From: DATKUC01 sp964577375
GTDB lineage: Bacteria; Spirochaetota; Spirochaetia; DSM-27196; DATKUC01
Length of the DNA stretch: 64,000 bases
Direction: 5' to 3'
NCBI GenBank assembly: GCA_964577375.1
Contig: CAZNYW010000003.1
Span: 1 to 64,000, forward strand
Position numbers and translations under genes: made by a program. Every line of letters begins with the position of its first letter. Position 1 is the first letter of the stretch. Positions 9,160 to 17,436 of the stretch are shown here, piece by piece. Under the pieces are notes generated by a model, which worked only from the letters and a program-made list of their open reading frames with translations, did no database searches and had not been told where the DNA came from.

Positions 9160-9188
9160 ATTGTACCCCGCACCCAGCCCGCTTGCAA
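9160..9188 (-). promoter_or_regulatory. Promoter of the FecR-domain gene, leaderless geometry
   Basis: On the minus strand TTGCAA (9183-9188), a 17-bp spacer and TACAAT (9160-9165) lie 8 nt from the ATG at 9151. No Shine-Dalgarno fits between. The transcription start should fall within about 1-3 nt of the ATG. Confidence 0.6.
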
Positions 9189-9204
9189 CAACAACCCGCC
9201 TGAA

Positions 9205-9233
9205 TTGATGTTCGTCCATTTTCTTTGTATAGT
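9205..9233 (+). promoter_or_regulatory. Promoter of the gene at 9244, leaderless geometry
   Basis: TTGATG (9205-9210), a 17-bp spacer and TATAGT (9228-9233) end 10 nt before the ATG at 9244. No Shine-Dalgarno is present. It is arranged back to back with the FecR-gene promoter, with 16 bp between the two -35 boxes. Confidence 0.6.
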
Positions 9234-9243
9234 TGATCTTCAA

Positions 9244-10248
9244 ATGGAGCAGATTCTCGGCGAGATCCGGTTACATTACACGGACATGCGCATAAACGAG
9301 CAGTTGAAAGGTGCGCATGCGGGAATCGGCGCCGGGCAAAACGGACCGTCGGCGACGGAGCCGCCGACAACCGGAGCGGCGGAGTACACTCGTCACTTCA
9401 ATCAGGGCGAGGACTTCTTCCTGAAACTCACGCGCCCCTTCCGTGTTCCACCGCTTCCAATCCATCACGATGTGCGCAATCCAAAGCCCGAAGACGCCTA
9501 CCTTCAATCGCTCCGCGGTCTATTCCAGACGATTTCCCAGGCGCTTCCTTCGATATTCAGCGAGATGACCTACATCTTCGATCCTTCGGAGGTTCTGCGG
9601 CCGAGCTTCTATCACCTCTATCGCATCGGCGAGCAGACCTACCTCTACCTGATGCGCATCGATCTGGCATATCGGCCGCAGATACACAAGGTGGTCGAAC
9701 GAGGGTCCAACGATACGACTCCCGAATACGAAACCAGCCAGCTCTTTCTGGAGGCCGACCTGATCCCGCTCGACCAGGTGATGGTGGAAGCGGGGAAGGT
9801 GCGCGCCTTCAGAATCCAGCAATCGGTCTCGCAGACCTGGATCGGGGAAACCGGACGAGGCTATTTCGTTCAGGGCATCTGGATCGACCGCGAGCTCACC
9901 AAGTTTCTGTCGAAGCTGTTCCTTCCAAAGGGAATGAGAACCTATCCCTACTATCCCTTCACCTGCAAGTACCGGGCAATCTGCTACTCGGTGATAGATC
10001 TCGAGGCGGATGCACGCAAAGCCTTCCTCCCCGCCCTGCACCGCGTGACCGAGTTCATCAGACCGCACATGGGCACCATTCAGGAGGAGCTCAAGCAAAG
10101 CGAGTTCAGCGAGAACCTCAGCAGCTTCCGGATGCTGCAGCAGAAGGTGCCGGCCGAATGGCAGGCTCTCTTCAGCGGACTGACGGTCAAGCCCTACCTC
10201 AACGAAAACGGGATGAAAGAGTTTCGGGTCGAGCATGGACGCAGCTGA
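9244..10248 (+). CDS. Conserved-looking protein of unknown function, upstream of murD
   Basis: I do not recognise this 334-aa protein. It is soluble-looking, with no signal peptide or membrane helix, a low-complexity stretch near residues 20-45, then a folded region rich in Tyr, Phe and Arg (FYHLYRIGEQTYLYLMRIDLA and IWIDRELTKFLSKLFLPKGMR are well-formed segments). The last 14 bp overlap murD, so it shares an mRNA with a peptidoglycan enzyme. ATG 9244 is chosen from the promoter position; an ATG at 9208 is in frame but lies inside the promoter. Confidence 0.6.
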   Translation: MEQILGEIRLHYTDMRINEQLKGAHAGIGAGQNGPSATEPPTTGAAEYTRHFNQGEDFFLKLTRPFRVPPLPIHHDVRNPKPEDAYLQSLRGLFQTISQALPSIFSEMTYIFDPSEVLRPSFYHLYRIGEQTYLYLMRIDLAYRPQIHKVVERGSNDTTPEYETSQLFLEADLIPLDQVMVEAGKVRAFRIQQSVSQTWIGETGRGYFVQGIWIDRELTKFLSKLFLPKGMRTYPYYPFTCKYRAICYSVIDLEADARKAFLPALHRVTEFIRPHMGTIQEELKQSEFSENLSSFRMLQQKVPAEWQALFSGLTVKPYLNENGMKEFRVEHGRS

Positions 10249-11650
10249 TCTGTCCGGCTGCCGGGTCACCGTGATGGGGCTCGGCCTCCACGGCGGCGGT
10301 ATCGAAACCGCTCGCTTCCTTTGCCGGCACGGCGCATCGGTCACCGTAACTGACACAAGACCGGAGTCCGACCTGCTCTCCTCGATCGAGAAACTGGCAG
10401 GGCTTCCGATCCGTTATGTGCTCGGCAGCCATGAGGAGTCCGACTTTTCGGGAGCCGATATGGTCGTCAAGAATCCGGCGGTTCCGCGCAGCGCAGCTCT
10501 TCTGGAAAAAGCGAAGCGAATCGAAACGGACATCTCGCTCTTCCTGAAGATATTCCCGAATCCGGTGATTGCGATCACCGGCTCCAAGGGTAAGAGCACA
10601 ACGGCATCTGCCATCCATCACGTTCTGCGCGATCACCCGCCGGGCTCACGGCTGGGCGGAAACATCACTGTCTCGCCGCTGACCTTCGCGGACCAACTGC
10701 CCCCCGGCGTTACGGTGGTCCTCGAGCTTTCATCGTTTCAACTCGGCGATCTCTCCCTCGTTGAGGCGACGGATGAGACGGCGTTGCTCAAACCCGATGT
10801 CGCGGTGATCACCAACATTCTGCCCGACCATCAGAACTATTACCGGTCAATGAACGACTACATCGATGACAAGAAGATGATCTTTCGCGGTCAGCGCGCA
10901 GGGCAGCACACGGTCTGCAACTTCGACCAGTCCGAAGGGCGTCGCTTCGCCGAAGAGACGCCGGCACAGCCGGTCTTCTTTTCCTCCGCGGAACTGCCCG
11001 CGGGCAGGACGGGCGGATTCATGCTCGACGGTAGCGGCTGGTATCAGGATGAAGCCGGCCGCCGCCGCATCCTCGGCCCGTCCGACCACGCGCCGACCAC
11101 CCGTTCCAATCTGCTGACGGCGGGCGTAGTGCTCTCGCTGCGCGCGCTGCCGGCCGAGTCCGTCGACGAAGGGCTGCGCGGGTTTCCCGGCGTCGAGCAC
11201 CGGATGGAGTGCTTCGCCGAGCGTGGCGGTGTGCAGTTTGTGAACGACTCGGCAGCAACGATTCCGGAGGCTGCGCTCGCCGCGGTGCAGGGGATCGTCG
11301 CGAGGCGCGGAGTCGCCGACCGGCTCCTTCTCATAACCGGCGGGACCGACAAGGAGCTCGCCTTCGACCTCTTTCCGCAGATAGCGCGGGCCGCTTCGGA
11401 GACCTTTCTGCTCGCGGGCAGCGCCACCGAGAAGATAGTTCCGATCCTGAAGCGCGAGGGCATCGTCTTTCACGGCCCCTACGACACTCTCGCCGGCTGC
11501 CTCGACGCCGTGTTCGACCGGGCGGCCGCCGGCGCTACCGTGCTGCTCTCTCCCGGGTGCGCGTCGTTCGGTATGTTCCAGAACGAGTTCGACCGCGGAC
11601 GGCAATTCAAGCGGCTGGTTTCCGAACGGATCGGGAGCGCAGATCTATAG
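10235..11650 (+). CDS. murD: UDP-N-acetylmuramoyl-L-alanine--D-glutamate ligase (MurD)
   Basis: MurD adds D-glutamate to UDP-MurNAc-L-Ala in the cytoplasm. The 471-aa protein has the N-terminal Rossmann motif VMGLGLHGGGIETARF, the ATP loop ITGSKGKSTTAS, the ITNILPDHQNYYRSMNDYIDDK block with the carbamylated-Lys region, and VNDSAATIPEA plus LLITGGTDKEL in the C-terminal domain. These choose MurD over MurC/E/F. It overlaps the preceding unknown gene by 14 bp and, convergently, the Nudix gene by 6 bp. Confidence 0.93.
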   Translation: MDAADLSGCRVTVMGLGLHGGGIETARFLCRHGASVTVTDTRPESDLLSSIEKLAGLPIRYVLGSHEESDFSGADMVVKNPAVPRSAALLEKAKRIETDISLFLKIFPNPVIAITGSKGKSTTASAIHHVLRDHPPGSRLGGNITVSPLTFADQLPPGVTVVLELSSFQLGDLSLVEATDETALLKPDVAVITNILPDHQNYYRSMNDYIDDKKMIFRGQRAGQHTVCNFDQSEGRRFAEETPAQPVFFSSAELPAGRTGGFMLDGSGWYQDEAGRRRILGPSDHAPTTRSNLLTAGVVLSLRALPAESVDEGLRGFPGVEHRMECFAERGGVQFVNDSAATIPEAALAAVQGIVARRGVADRLLLITGGTDKELAFDLFPQIARAASETFLLAGSATEKIVPILKREGIVFHGPYDTLAGCLDAVFDRAAAGATVLLSPGCASFGMFQNEFDRGRQFKRLVSERIGSADL

Positions 11651-12151
11651 GGCGCGCCAGCGGTCGAATTCGTCCAGAAAATTGGGTGTAAAGAGGCCGG
11701 AATTCCGTTTCGACGCGATCTCCGAGGCCGTCCAGAAACGTCCTTCGTCAATTTCCGTGTGGTCGAGCCGTATGTCGCCCGTCCACTCGGCAAGAAAGGT
11801 AGCCACGTACTCGGATTCGTAGCTGTTGCGGTGAAGATACTTGTGCGAGAACCGGAGCTCTGCGTCCGTGATCCCCAGCTCCTCGGCCATTTCACGGCGC
11901 GCTGCCGAGAAGTAGGTCTCGCCGCGGTCAACATGGCCACCCACCGAGGTGTCCCACTTCCCCGGCTGCACGTCCTTGGTACCGCAGCGCTTCTGAAGAA
12001 AGATGCCGCCCCGGTCATTCAGGACGATGACGTGCGCGACGCGGTGAATAAGCGCCGGATTACCGTGCACGTCGCGGCGTCGCGTCCCTCCTATCACTCT
12101 GTCGTGTTCGTCAACGAGATCGAGGAGCTCCTCTTCGGTGCCGTCATTCAT
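11645..12151 (-). CDS. Nudix hydrolase (isopentenyl-diphosphate-isomerase-like subgroup)
   Basis: The 168-aa protein has a complete Nudix box, GGHVDRGETYFSAARREMAEELGI (broken here by family spacing G-x5-E-x7-REMxEELG), after the typical HRVAHVIVLNDRGGIFLQKR strand. The opening LVDEHDRVIGGTRRRDVH is typical of the YfcD/IDI-like subgroup. Such enzymes hydrolyse nucleoside-diphosphate derivatives; the substrate cannot be read from the sequence. AAGGA sits about 8 nt before the ATG. The stop overlaps the murD stop region, and the promoter overlaps that of add. Confidence 0.85.
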   Translation of the reverse strand: MNDGTEEELLDLVDEHDRVIGGTRRRDVHGNPALIHRVAHVIVLNDRGGIFLQKRCGTKDVQPGKWDTSVGGHVDRGETYFSAARREMAEELGITDAELRFSHKYLHRNSYESEYVATFLAEWTGDIRLDHTEIDEGRFWTASEIASKRNSGLFTPNFLDEFDRWRAL

Positions 12152-12176
12152 AGGCTGCGTCCTTTGCCGGAAGTGT

Positions 12177-12206
12177 TTGCCACGCCCCGGCTTCCGCGGC
12201 TATTAT
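12177..12206 (+). promoter_or_regulatory. Promoter of add
   Basis: TTGCCA (12177-12182), an 18-bp spacer and TATTAT (12201-12206) precede add. The start site near 12213 gives a short leader containing the Shine-Dalgarno CGGAGGA (12218-12224) before ATG 12232. Confidence 0.55.
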
Positions 12207-12230
12207 AGGTAAAACAGCGGAGGATGTCAG
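12202..12230 (-). promoter_or_regulatory. Promoter of the Nudix gene, overlapping the add promoter
   Basis: On the minus strand CTGACA (12225-12230), a 17-bp spacer and a perfect TATAAT (12202-12207) are present. The -10 box shares bases with the -10 box of add on the other strand, and the -35 box lies in the add leader, so the two promoters should exclude each other. Confidence 0.6.
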
Positions 12231-12231
12231 A

Positions 12232-13449
12232 ATGAAATACCCGGCCGAGTACCTGCGAGCAATACCGAAAACGGACCTGCACGTGCACCTGGACGGAAGC
12301 TTGCGGCTGAAGTCGCTCATCGAGCTCGCCCGGGAACGCAAGGTCACCCTTCCTTCATACACCGAGGAGGGACTCACCGAGCTGGTGTTCAAGAACAGCT
12401 ACAAGAGCCTTGACGAGTATCTCACCGGATTTGCGCTCACGACGAAGGTGATGCAGGATCCGGAGAGCCTTTCGCGCATCGCCTATGAGCTTGCAGAGGA
12501 CAACTTCGCCGAGGGGGTACGCTACATCGAGGTTCGTTTTGCTCCACAGCTGCATATGAACTCCGGGATGAACCTGGAACGCGTGATGCGCGCCGTTGAC
12601 GAAGGTTTCCGCAAGGCGCGTGCCGATATCAACAAGCGGATCCCGCAGGGCGATCCTCCCTTCGAATACGGAATCATCGTCTGCGCGATGAGATTCTTCA
12701 CCGATGCCTTTTCGGAGTACTATGCCGACCTTTTCCGCCTGCACCCCTACTCCAGCGATCAGGACATAATAAAGCTCGCTTCGGTGGACCTTGCGCGGGC
12801 AGCCGTCGAGCTGCGGCAGAGCACCGACATTCAGATTGTGGCGTTCGACCTCGCGGGGAGCGAGTTCGGATATCCGGCAAGCGCGCACGAAGAATCATAC
12901 GACTACGTCCACAAGAACTTCCTCAAGAAGACGGTTCACGCGGGCGAGGCGTACGGACCGGAATCGATATTCCAGGCCATCACCAAGCTTCACGCGGAAC
13001 GGATCGGACACGGACTCCACCTCTTCGATTCCGAGATGATCTACTCGCCCGACATCCGCGACAAGGCTGCCTACATCGAAGAGCTTGTGAACTACATCGC
13101 CGACCGGCGGATCACGATTGAGGTGTGCCTTACAAGCAACCTGCAGACCTCGCCCAACTTTGCTTCGGTCCGCGAGCATAGCCTGGGACAGATGCTCTTG
13201 CACAATCTCTCCCTCACATTCTGCACCGATAACCGGCTGGTCTCCCACACAACCGTGACTAAGGAGATCGAGCTTGCCGTCGATGCATTCGACATCTCGC
13301 CCAAGCAGCTGAAGGACCTCATTATCTACGGTTTCAAGCGCTCCTTCTTCTACCGTCCCTATCCGGAGAAGAGGCGCTACGTCCGCTCGGTCATCGACTA
13401 CTACGAAAAGCTGGAACGGGAGAGCCGCATCCGCGATACCGTCAAGTAG
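12232..13449 (+). CDS. add: Adenosine deaminase family protein
   Basis: These zinc enzymes deaminate adenosine to inosine for purine salvage. The 405-aa protein has the N-terminal metal motif TDLHVHLDGSLR, the EVRFAP block, HAGEAYGPESI with the zinc His and catalytic Glu, ERIGHGLHLF, and FCTDNRLVSHT, where the conserved Asp lies (usual form STDDP). At 405 aa it is longer than the 340-aa minimal enzyme, with an insert near residues 140-180. The S/TDDP-to-TDNRL change makes adenine or another aminopurine a possible alternative substrate. An SD (GCGGAGGA) fixes the ATG. Confidence 0.88.
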   Translation: MKYPAEYLRAIPKTDLHVHLDGSLRLKSLIELARERKVTLPSYTEEGLTELVFKNSYKSLDEYLTGFALTTKVMQDPESLSRIAYELAEDNFAEGVRYIEVRFAPQLHMNSGMNLERVMRAVDEGFRKARADINKRIPQGDPPFEYGIIVCAMRFFTDAFSEYYADLFRLHPYSSDQDIIKLASVDLARAAVELRQSTDIQIVAFDLAGSEFGYPASAHEESYDYVHKNFLKKTVHAGEAYGPESIFQAITKLHAERIGHGLHLFDSEMIYSPDIRDKAAYIEELVNYIADRRITIEVCLTSNLQTSPNFASVREHSLGQMLLHNLSLTFCTDNRLVSHTTVTKEIELAVDAFDISPKQLKDLIIYGFKRSFFYRPYPEKRRYVRSVIDYYEKLERESRIRDTVK

Positions 13450-13490
13450 ACCAGTTTCGGGCCTGCGGCCGGTCGCTCGCTCCGGCAGGT

Positions 13491-15638
13491 CTATTTCGCC
13501 AGCGGCTGAGCGAGATCTGCGACGAAGCGAATCCCTGTGCTGTAGCTCGTGCCGTCGGCAGGATAGTGGCCGCGGTTCGTGCCGCGGAAGAAGTCGAGCG
13601 GGACGTTCCACGCCCCGCCACGGGTCACCCGCTCGGGGCCGGTTCCCGGACCCGATGGGTCGGTGACTCCCGCCGCGTCGACCGCGTAGGTATCGGAGGC
13701 GTAGATGTCCCAGCACCACTCCCAGACGTTTCCGCACAGATCGAATACGTTGAAAGGAGAGGCGTTGCTCCTTGTAGCGAACCCGTCGTGAACCGCGCCG
13801 TCGAAGAAGGACACCGGTGTGAGCGGTCCACCGTTTTCCGTATAGGGAGGATTCACCGCCTCATAGGGATCGTAGCTTCGATAGTAGTTGGCGAGGTTTC
13901 CTGCAGCCGTGTTGCCCCACGCGAAGATCCGGCCGTCGGTTCCGCGCATGGCGAACTCCCACTCCGCCTCGGTAGGAAGGCGGAATCCGTCCGCCGTGTG
14001 CTTCCAGCGCCGTGACGCGAGATCGTAGGCCGGCGTGCGTCCTTCCAGAATGCTGAGACAGTTGGCAAGAAGCAGTGCACCGTCCCAGGTCACCCCGATC
14101 ACCGGCTGATTCTCACGGCCACGAACGGGGGCGACGCGCCCGTTCTCGATCCGAAGCCCGAACTGTGTACCATAGTTGAGCGAACCGAAACCGGCGACAC
14201 GAGCGCCGGCGCCTTTCGCCGTCGCGGCAGCCGGTCCGGCTGCCGTCGTGCTTTCCACCGGCCTGCTCGCGGCGACGCCGCCGGCGTCCGCTGTGTTCGA
14301 GGCGCTCGCAAGCTCCTGCGACGGGTTTGTCGAGCCCTGCACCGCGTAGGTGGTGTAGAGCATGCCTCCATCCGCCTGCGCCTCCAGAGAAGCGTAGCCG
14401 TGGTCGACGGCCCAGTTGAGGAGCCGCGCCGCCTGCACATTCGTCAGCTCGTAGACCTGCATTTCGTAGGGGACGGTGAGCTTCACCGGGTGGACCGGCG
14501 CTGCGTCGAAGCTCCCGCCGGTGTCACCCATCGCGAACTGGACCGGATGTCCGGGCTGAACCACCGGAACGAAGCGGAACCCGAGGTCGGCCACGGCAAA
14601 GGACGCCGTCGGGCTCCACCGAAGCGCCGTCCCATCCTTGTTCACGGCGCGGACGCGGTAGTAGTAGAGAGTACCCGGCTGCAGCGGGTTGGGCATCCTG
14701 AAGCTGGAGCCGCGCTCCACCTTCGCCGCCGCTATCGGCGGTCCGGAGAAATTGCCGCTTCGGGAGACCTCGAGAGTGTATCCGGCAGCTCCCAGGAGCG
14801 GTGTCCATCCAATGACCGGTCGAAGCGCGATGCTCGTTTCCCCGCCTTTCAGTGTCGTCGGCTCCGGGACGGCGTCAGGATTGACGGTAAAGGCTGCATA
14901 GCTGCTCCAGCCGGTCCAGATCCCGGAGCTGTCGAGCGCGCGCACCCGGTACTGATAGCTCCCGGGCTGAAGCGATTGACCCAGCGCGTACTCCGGGCTC
15001 TTCAAACCGGTAGCAGTGATGGGCGTGGAAAGTGAACGGCCGCTCAGCTCGAAGTCGTAGCTGGTCGCACGTCCCTCGTAGCTCCATCGAATGGTCGGCC
15101 TGGTCTCGATCGACATGCCGCCTGCAGGCGGCTCCGTCGCTTCGGGCGCAGAAAACGCGAGGGCGAGGGTCACGCGCGCAGGTGCGCTCCAGACCCCGTA
15201 GCTCTTCGAACCGCCCGAAGCGACGACGGCCCGGACCCTCACGTCGTATTCTGCACTGTTCGTGAGGCCTTCGAGGGTCATATCGGCCGAGAGTGCACTC
15301 GACTCCACCGTGTAGGAGGGCTGATCGGATTCCGGCGAGCCGGCCGGCCAGGCGCCTGCCTCCATACCGGGGTTCGTCGCCGCCCCTCCGGACACCTGCG
15401 CGGAAACACCGAGCGGCAGCTCCCGGACCGTGAACCCAGGAAGCGGTGAGGTGATCGACAGTTTTACAGCGGAGGTCTGTGCGGCCGCCACGCCGGACGA
15501 GCCCTTCGAAGCTGCACTGCCCGATGCCGGTGTGCTCGAGCAGCCGGCGATGACGAAGGCGGCCGCTATCCAGAGCCCCGCGACCGTGACCAGGCGACCC
15601 GAAAATCGAGACGAAGCTGCATGTTTGCACGATTTCAC
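13491..15638 (-). CDS. Lipoprotein with fibronectin-III-like repeats and a C-terminal SUMF1/FGE domain
   Basis: The 715-aa protein begins with a lipoprotein signal ending in FVIAGC, so it should be anchored on the outer side of a membrane. About residues 50-350 hold three beta-rich units with repeated SxYxFELS and PGxYYYRVRAVxxxG patterns, like fibronectin type III domains. Residues about 355-715 are a formylglycine-generating-enzyme/SUMF1 fold: FRLPTEAEWEFAMRG, FDLCGNVWEWCWD and VTRGGAWN are diagnostic. An insert of low-complexity Ala/Gly lies near residue 470. Oxidase activity is unproven; many bacterial members are ligand-binding or unknown. The start is GTG. Confidence 0.82.
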   Translation of the reverse strand: MKSCKHAASSRFSGRLVTVAGLWIAAAFVIAGCSSTPASGSAASKGSSGVAAAQTSAVKLSITSPLPGFTVRELPLGVSAQVSGGAATNPGMEAGAWPAGSPESDQPSYTVESSALSADMTLEGLTNSAEYDVRVRAVVASGGSKSYGVWSAPARVTLALAFSAPEATEPPAGGMSIETRPTIRWSYEGRATSYDFELSGRSLSTPITATGLKSPEYALGQSLQPGSYQYRVRALDSSGIWTGWSSYAAFTVNPDAVPEPTTLKGGETSIALRPVIGWTPLLGAAGYTLEVSRSGNFSGPPIAAAKVERGSSFRMPNPLQPGTLYYYRVRAVNKDGTALRWSPTASFAVADLGFRFVPVVQPGHPVQFAMGDTGGSFDAAPVHPVKLTVPYEMQVYELTNVQAARLLNWAVDHGYASLEAQADGGMLYTTYAVQGSTNPSQELASASNTADAGGVAASRPVESTTAAGPAAATAKGAGARVAGFGSLNYGTQFGLRIENGRVAPVRGRENQPVIGVTWDGALLLANCLSILEGRTPAYDLASRRWKHTADGFRLPTEAEWEFAMRGTDGRIFAWGNTAAGNLANYYRSYDPYEAVNPPYTENGGPLTPVSFFDGAVHDGFATRSNASPFNVFDLCGNVWEWCWDIYASDTYAVDAAGVTDPSGPGTGPERVTRGGAWNVPLDFFRGTNRGHYPADGTSYSTGIRFVADLAQPLAK

Positions 15639-15644
15639 GCGGCT

Positions 15645-15650
15645 ATTGTA
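15645..15650 (-). promoter_or_regulatory. Extended -10 promoter of the SUMF1-type lipoprotein gene
   Basis: The minus strand reads TGA followed by TACAAT (15645-15650), an extended -10 element, only 6 nt before the GTG at 15638. No good -35 box is visible. Transcription should begin at or next to the GTG. Confidence 0.45.
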
Positions 15651-15667
15651 TCACAATGATGAGCGGA

Positions 15668-16528
15668 TCAGAGCGGCTCGAGATGACGGGAGATCCAGTC
15701 CGCGTAGGCTGTCTGAAGTCTTCCGGTGAGAGGCCCGGGGGAGCCCGAACCGATGCGCTTTCCATCGATCTCCACTACCGGTACAATGTCGCGGCTCGAA
15801 GAGGTGATGAACGCCTCCGAATAGAGACCGAGCTCGCCGGAAAGAGGTGCCTTCAGTTCGACCTCGCAAATGCCGCGGGCCGACGCGAACAGAATTCGCT
15901 GAGCGGTCCCCGCAAGCACCCCCTCGCCGGCTGTGCGCAGCAGCTGAGGTTGCTTCGCATAAACGGCGTAGAAGTTGCTGCTTGTACCCTCGAGCGTCCG
16001 TCCCTCCGCATCGCAGAGAATCGCTTCCGATACGCCATCGGGAAGATGGGAGGAGATCGAGAGACGCAGATGAAGCCATGCGGTTGTTTTGCTCTCAGCA
16101 TGCGCGCGTACCGTGTCGTGTACGGTGATGCAGCGTATCCCCCGGCGGTACATGTCCTCGGGATAACCCGAAAAGGGTTCGACCGATAGGGTCAGCGGCC
16201 GGCCGGAACGTGGAACCGTGATCCGGAAGCGCATGTCGCCCGTACCGAGCTCGCGCAGCAGGCCGCGCAGCGCGTCGCGGACTGCGCCCCTCTCGAGGCT
16301 GAGAGGAATCCCCTCCCTCTTCGCGGAATCCTCGAGCCGGTCGAAGTGAAGGTTCAATCCTGCCACATTTCCGCCGGCCCGCGTGCTCGCGAGAGTGTAG
16401 ATTCCGTCATCCGGTTCGTGGAGCGCCGCTTCGGCCAGACTTTCCGCCGAATAGTCGGTTTTCTCCAGTACGCCGTTCGACAGCCGTCTCACGAGGCAGC
16501 CGGCTCGTCCTCCGCCGTGGCCATTCAC
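15668..16528 (-). CDS. Class IV aminotransferase (branched-chain / D-amino-acid / ADC-lyase family)
   Basis: This 286-aa PLP enzyme belongs to fold type IV: EAILCDAEGRTLEGTSSNFYAVY with the conserved Glu-Gly-Thr-Ser-Asn block, GVLAGTAQRILF, and SEAFITSSSRDIVPV near the C-terminus. The family includes branched-chain aminotransferase, D-amino-acid transaminase and aminodeoxychorismate lyase, and sequence alone does not separate them here. I chose GTG 16528, which overlaps the stop of the upstream gene as GTGA and has GGGGAGG 8 nt upstream. It is the last gene of the metG run. Confidence 0.8.
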   Translation of the reverse strand: MNGHGGGRAGCLVRRLSNGVLEKTDYSAESLAEAALHEPDDGIYTLASTRAGGNVAGLNLHFDRLEDSAKREGIPLSLERGAVRDALRGLLRELGTGDMRFRITVPRSGRPLTLSVEPFSGYPEDMYRRGIRCITVHDTVRAHAESKTTAWLHLRLSISSHLPDGVSEAILCDAEGRTLEGTSSNFYAVYAKQPQLLRTAGEGVLAGTAQRILFASARGICEVELKAPLSGELGLYSEAFITSSSRDIVPVVEIDGKRIGSGSPGPLTGRLQTAYADWISRHLEPL

Positions 16529-17436
16529 TGCGCCGCCCCCTCCCCTGCCATACGTCTGAGCCAATCGTAGGTCACCACGCCGCGATGAACCGTAGCGATC
16601 TGCCTGCCGCGCACCACGAAGGTCGTCGGAACCGAGCTCACTCCGTAGAGCGCGGCAGTGCTTCCGGTGACATCGAGAAGAACGCGCGGTGCGAGGATTT
16701 CGGCCCGGTGGTCGGCGAGAAACTTCTCGACAGCCGTACTCGGGTTCGCGGCTGCCGCGTGCTCGGTGTTCGTCATATCGACTAGGTATAGCTCCACGCC
16801 GGCGCTGTCGCCAAGGGTGTCGGCAAAACGCGCCAACTCAGGAATTTCGGCCCGGCAGGGAGGACACCAGGTTGCCCAGAAATTGATGAACGTGACCTGT
16901 GCCGGCCCTTGGTCGATACCGCCGGTCCCGCCGCGCAGGCCGGATAGACTGAAGGAGGGCGCCTCCTCCCCGGCCCGTGTCCCGACCGCCGGGGTACCGG
17001 CGGTGTGAACGGGAAGATCGGGCACAAGGAGCCAGGCTGCTCCGCTTCCTGCGGCGACGACCAGCGCCCACATCGCAAGCCGCTTCGAAACTTCGACGCG
17101 AATGGCACACTGCGTTCGCACCACCGAAATGGTGAGCAGGACCAGGGCGGCTGCTCCGCCCAGAATCACCCCGGTGGTTCCGCCCGGCAGATAGAGCAGC
17201 GCGAGCGGCTCGTGAATTATCGTTCCGGGCGACGCGATGAGCGGGGAGAGCTTCCACACGGCGAAGAAGATGAGTGCGCCATTCAGCCCCGTGTCGAGCG
17301 CGCGGCGCCGAATCTCGGGCCGCCGCAGCGACAAGAGGCCGACGAGAAGCGCGCCCGCAGCCACCGAAGCGGCGAAGAAGAGCCACATTGAGGGTATGTT
17401 CAGCGGTCCGAGCTGCAGAGTCCCGCCCCTCGTCAC
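16525..17436 (-). CDS. Membrane protein with TlpA/ResA-like thioredoxin domain
   Basis: About four hydrophobic helices (residues 15-35, 50-70, 80-108, 122-142) precede a thioredoxin-fold domain at 155-303 with the redox motif WATWCPPC and the cis-Pro segment VSSVPTTFVV. It should sit in the inner membrane with the active site outside, reducing disulphides as TlpA/ResA do. The N-terminal four-helix part resembles no domain I can name with certainty. GTG 17436 overlaps the FemAB-gene stop as GTGA, and the gene overlaps the aminotransferase in the same way, so the three are tightly coupled. Confidence 0.83.
   Translation of the reverse strand: MTRGGTLQLGPLNIPSMWLFFAASVAAGALLVGLLSLRRPEIRRRALDTGLNGALIFFAVWKLSPLIASPGTIIHEPLALLYLPGGTTGVILGGAAALVLLTISVVRTQCAIRVEVSKRLAMWALVVAAGSGAAWLLVPDLPVHTAGTPAVGTRAGEEAPSFSLSGLRGGTGGIDQGPAQVTFINFWATWCPPCRAEIPELARFADTLGDSAGVELYLVDMTNTEHAAAANPSTAVEKFLADHRAEILAPRVLLDVTGSTAALYGVSSVPTTFVVRGRQIATVHRGVVTYDWLRRMAGEGAAQ

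Noticed and set aside
13450..13490. Possible terminator between add and the SUMF1 gene
   Set aside because: CCTG/CAGG and CCGG segments can pair only with bulges, and no T-run follows on either strand.
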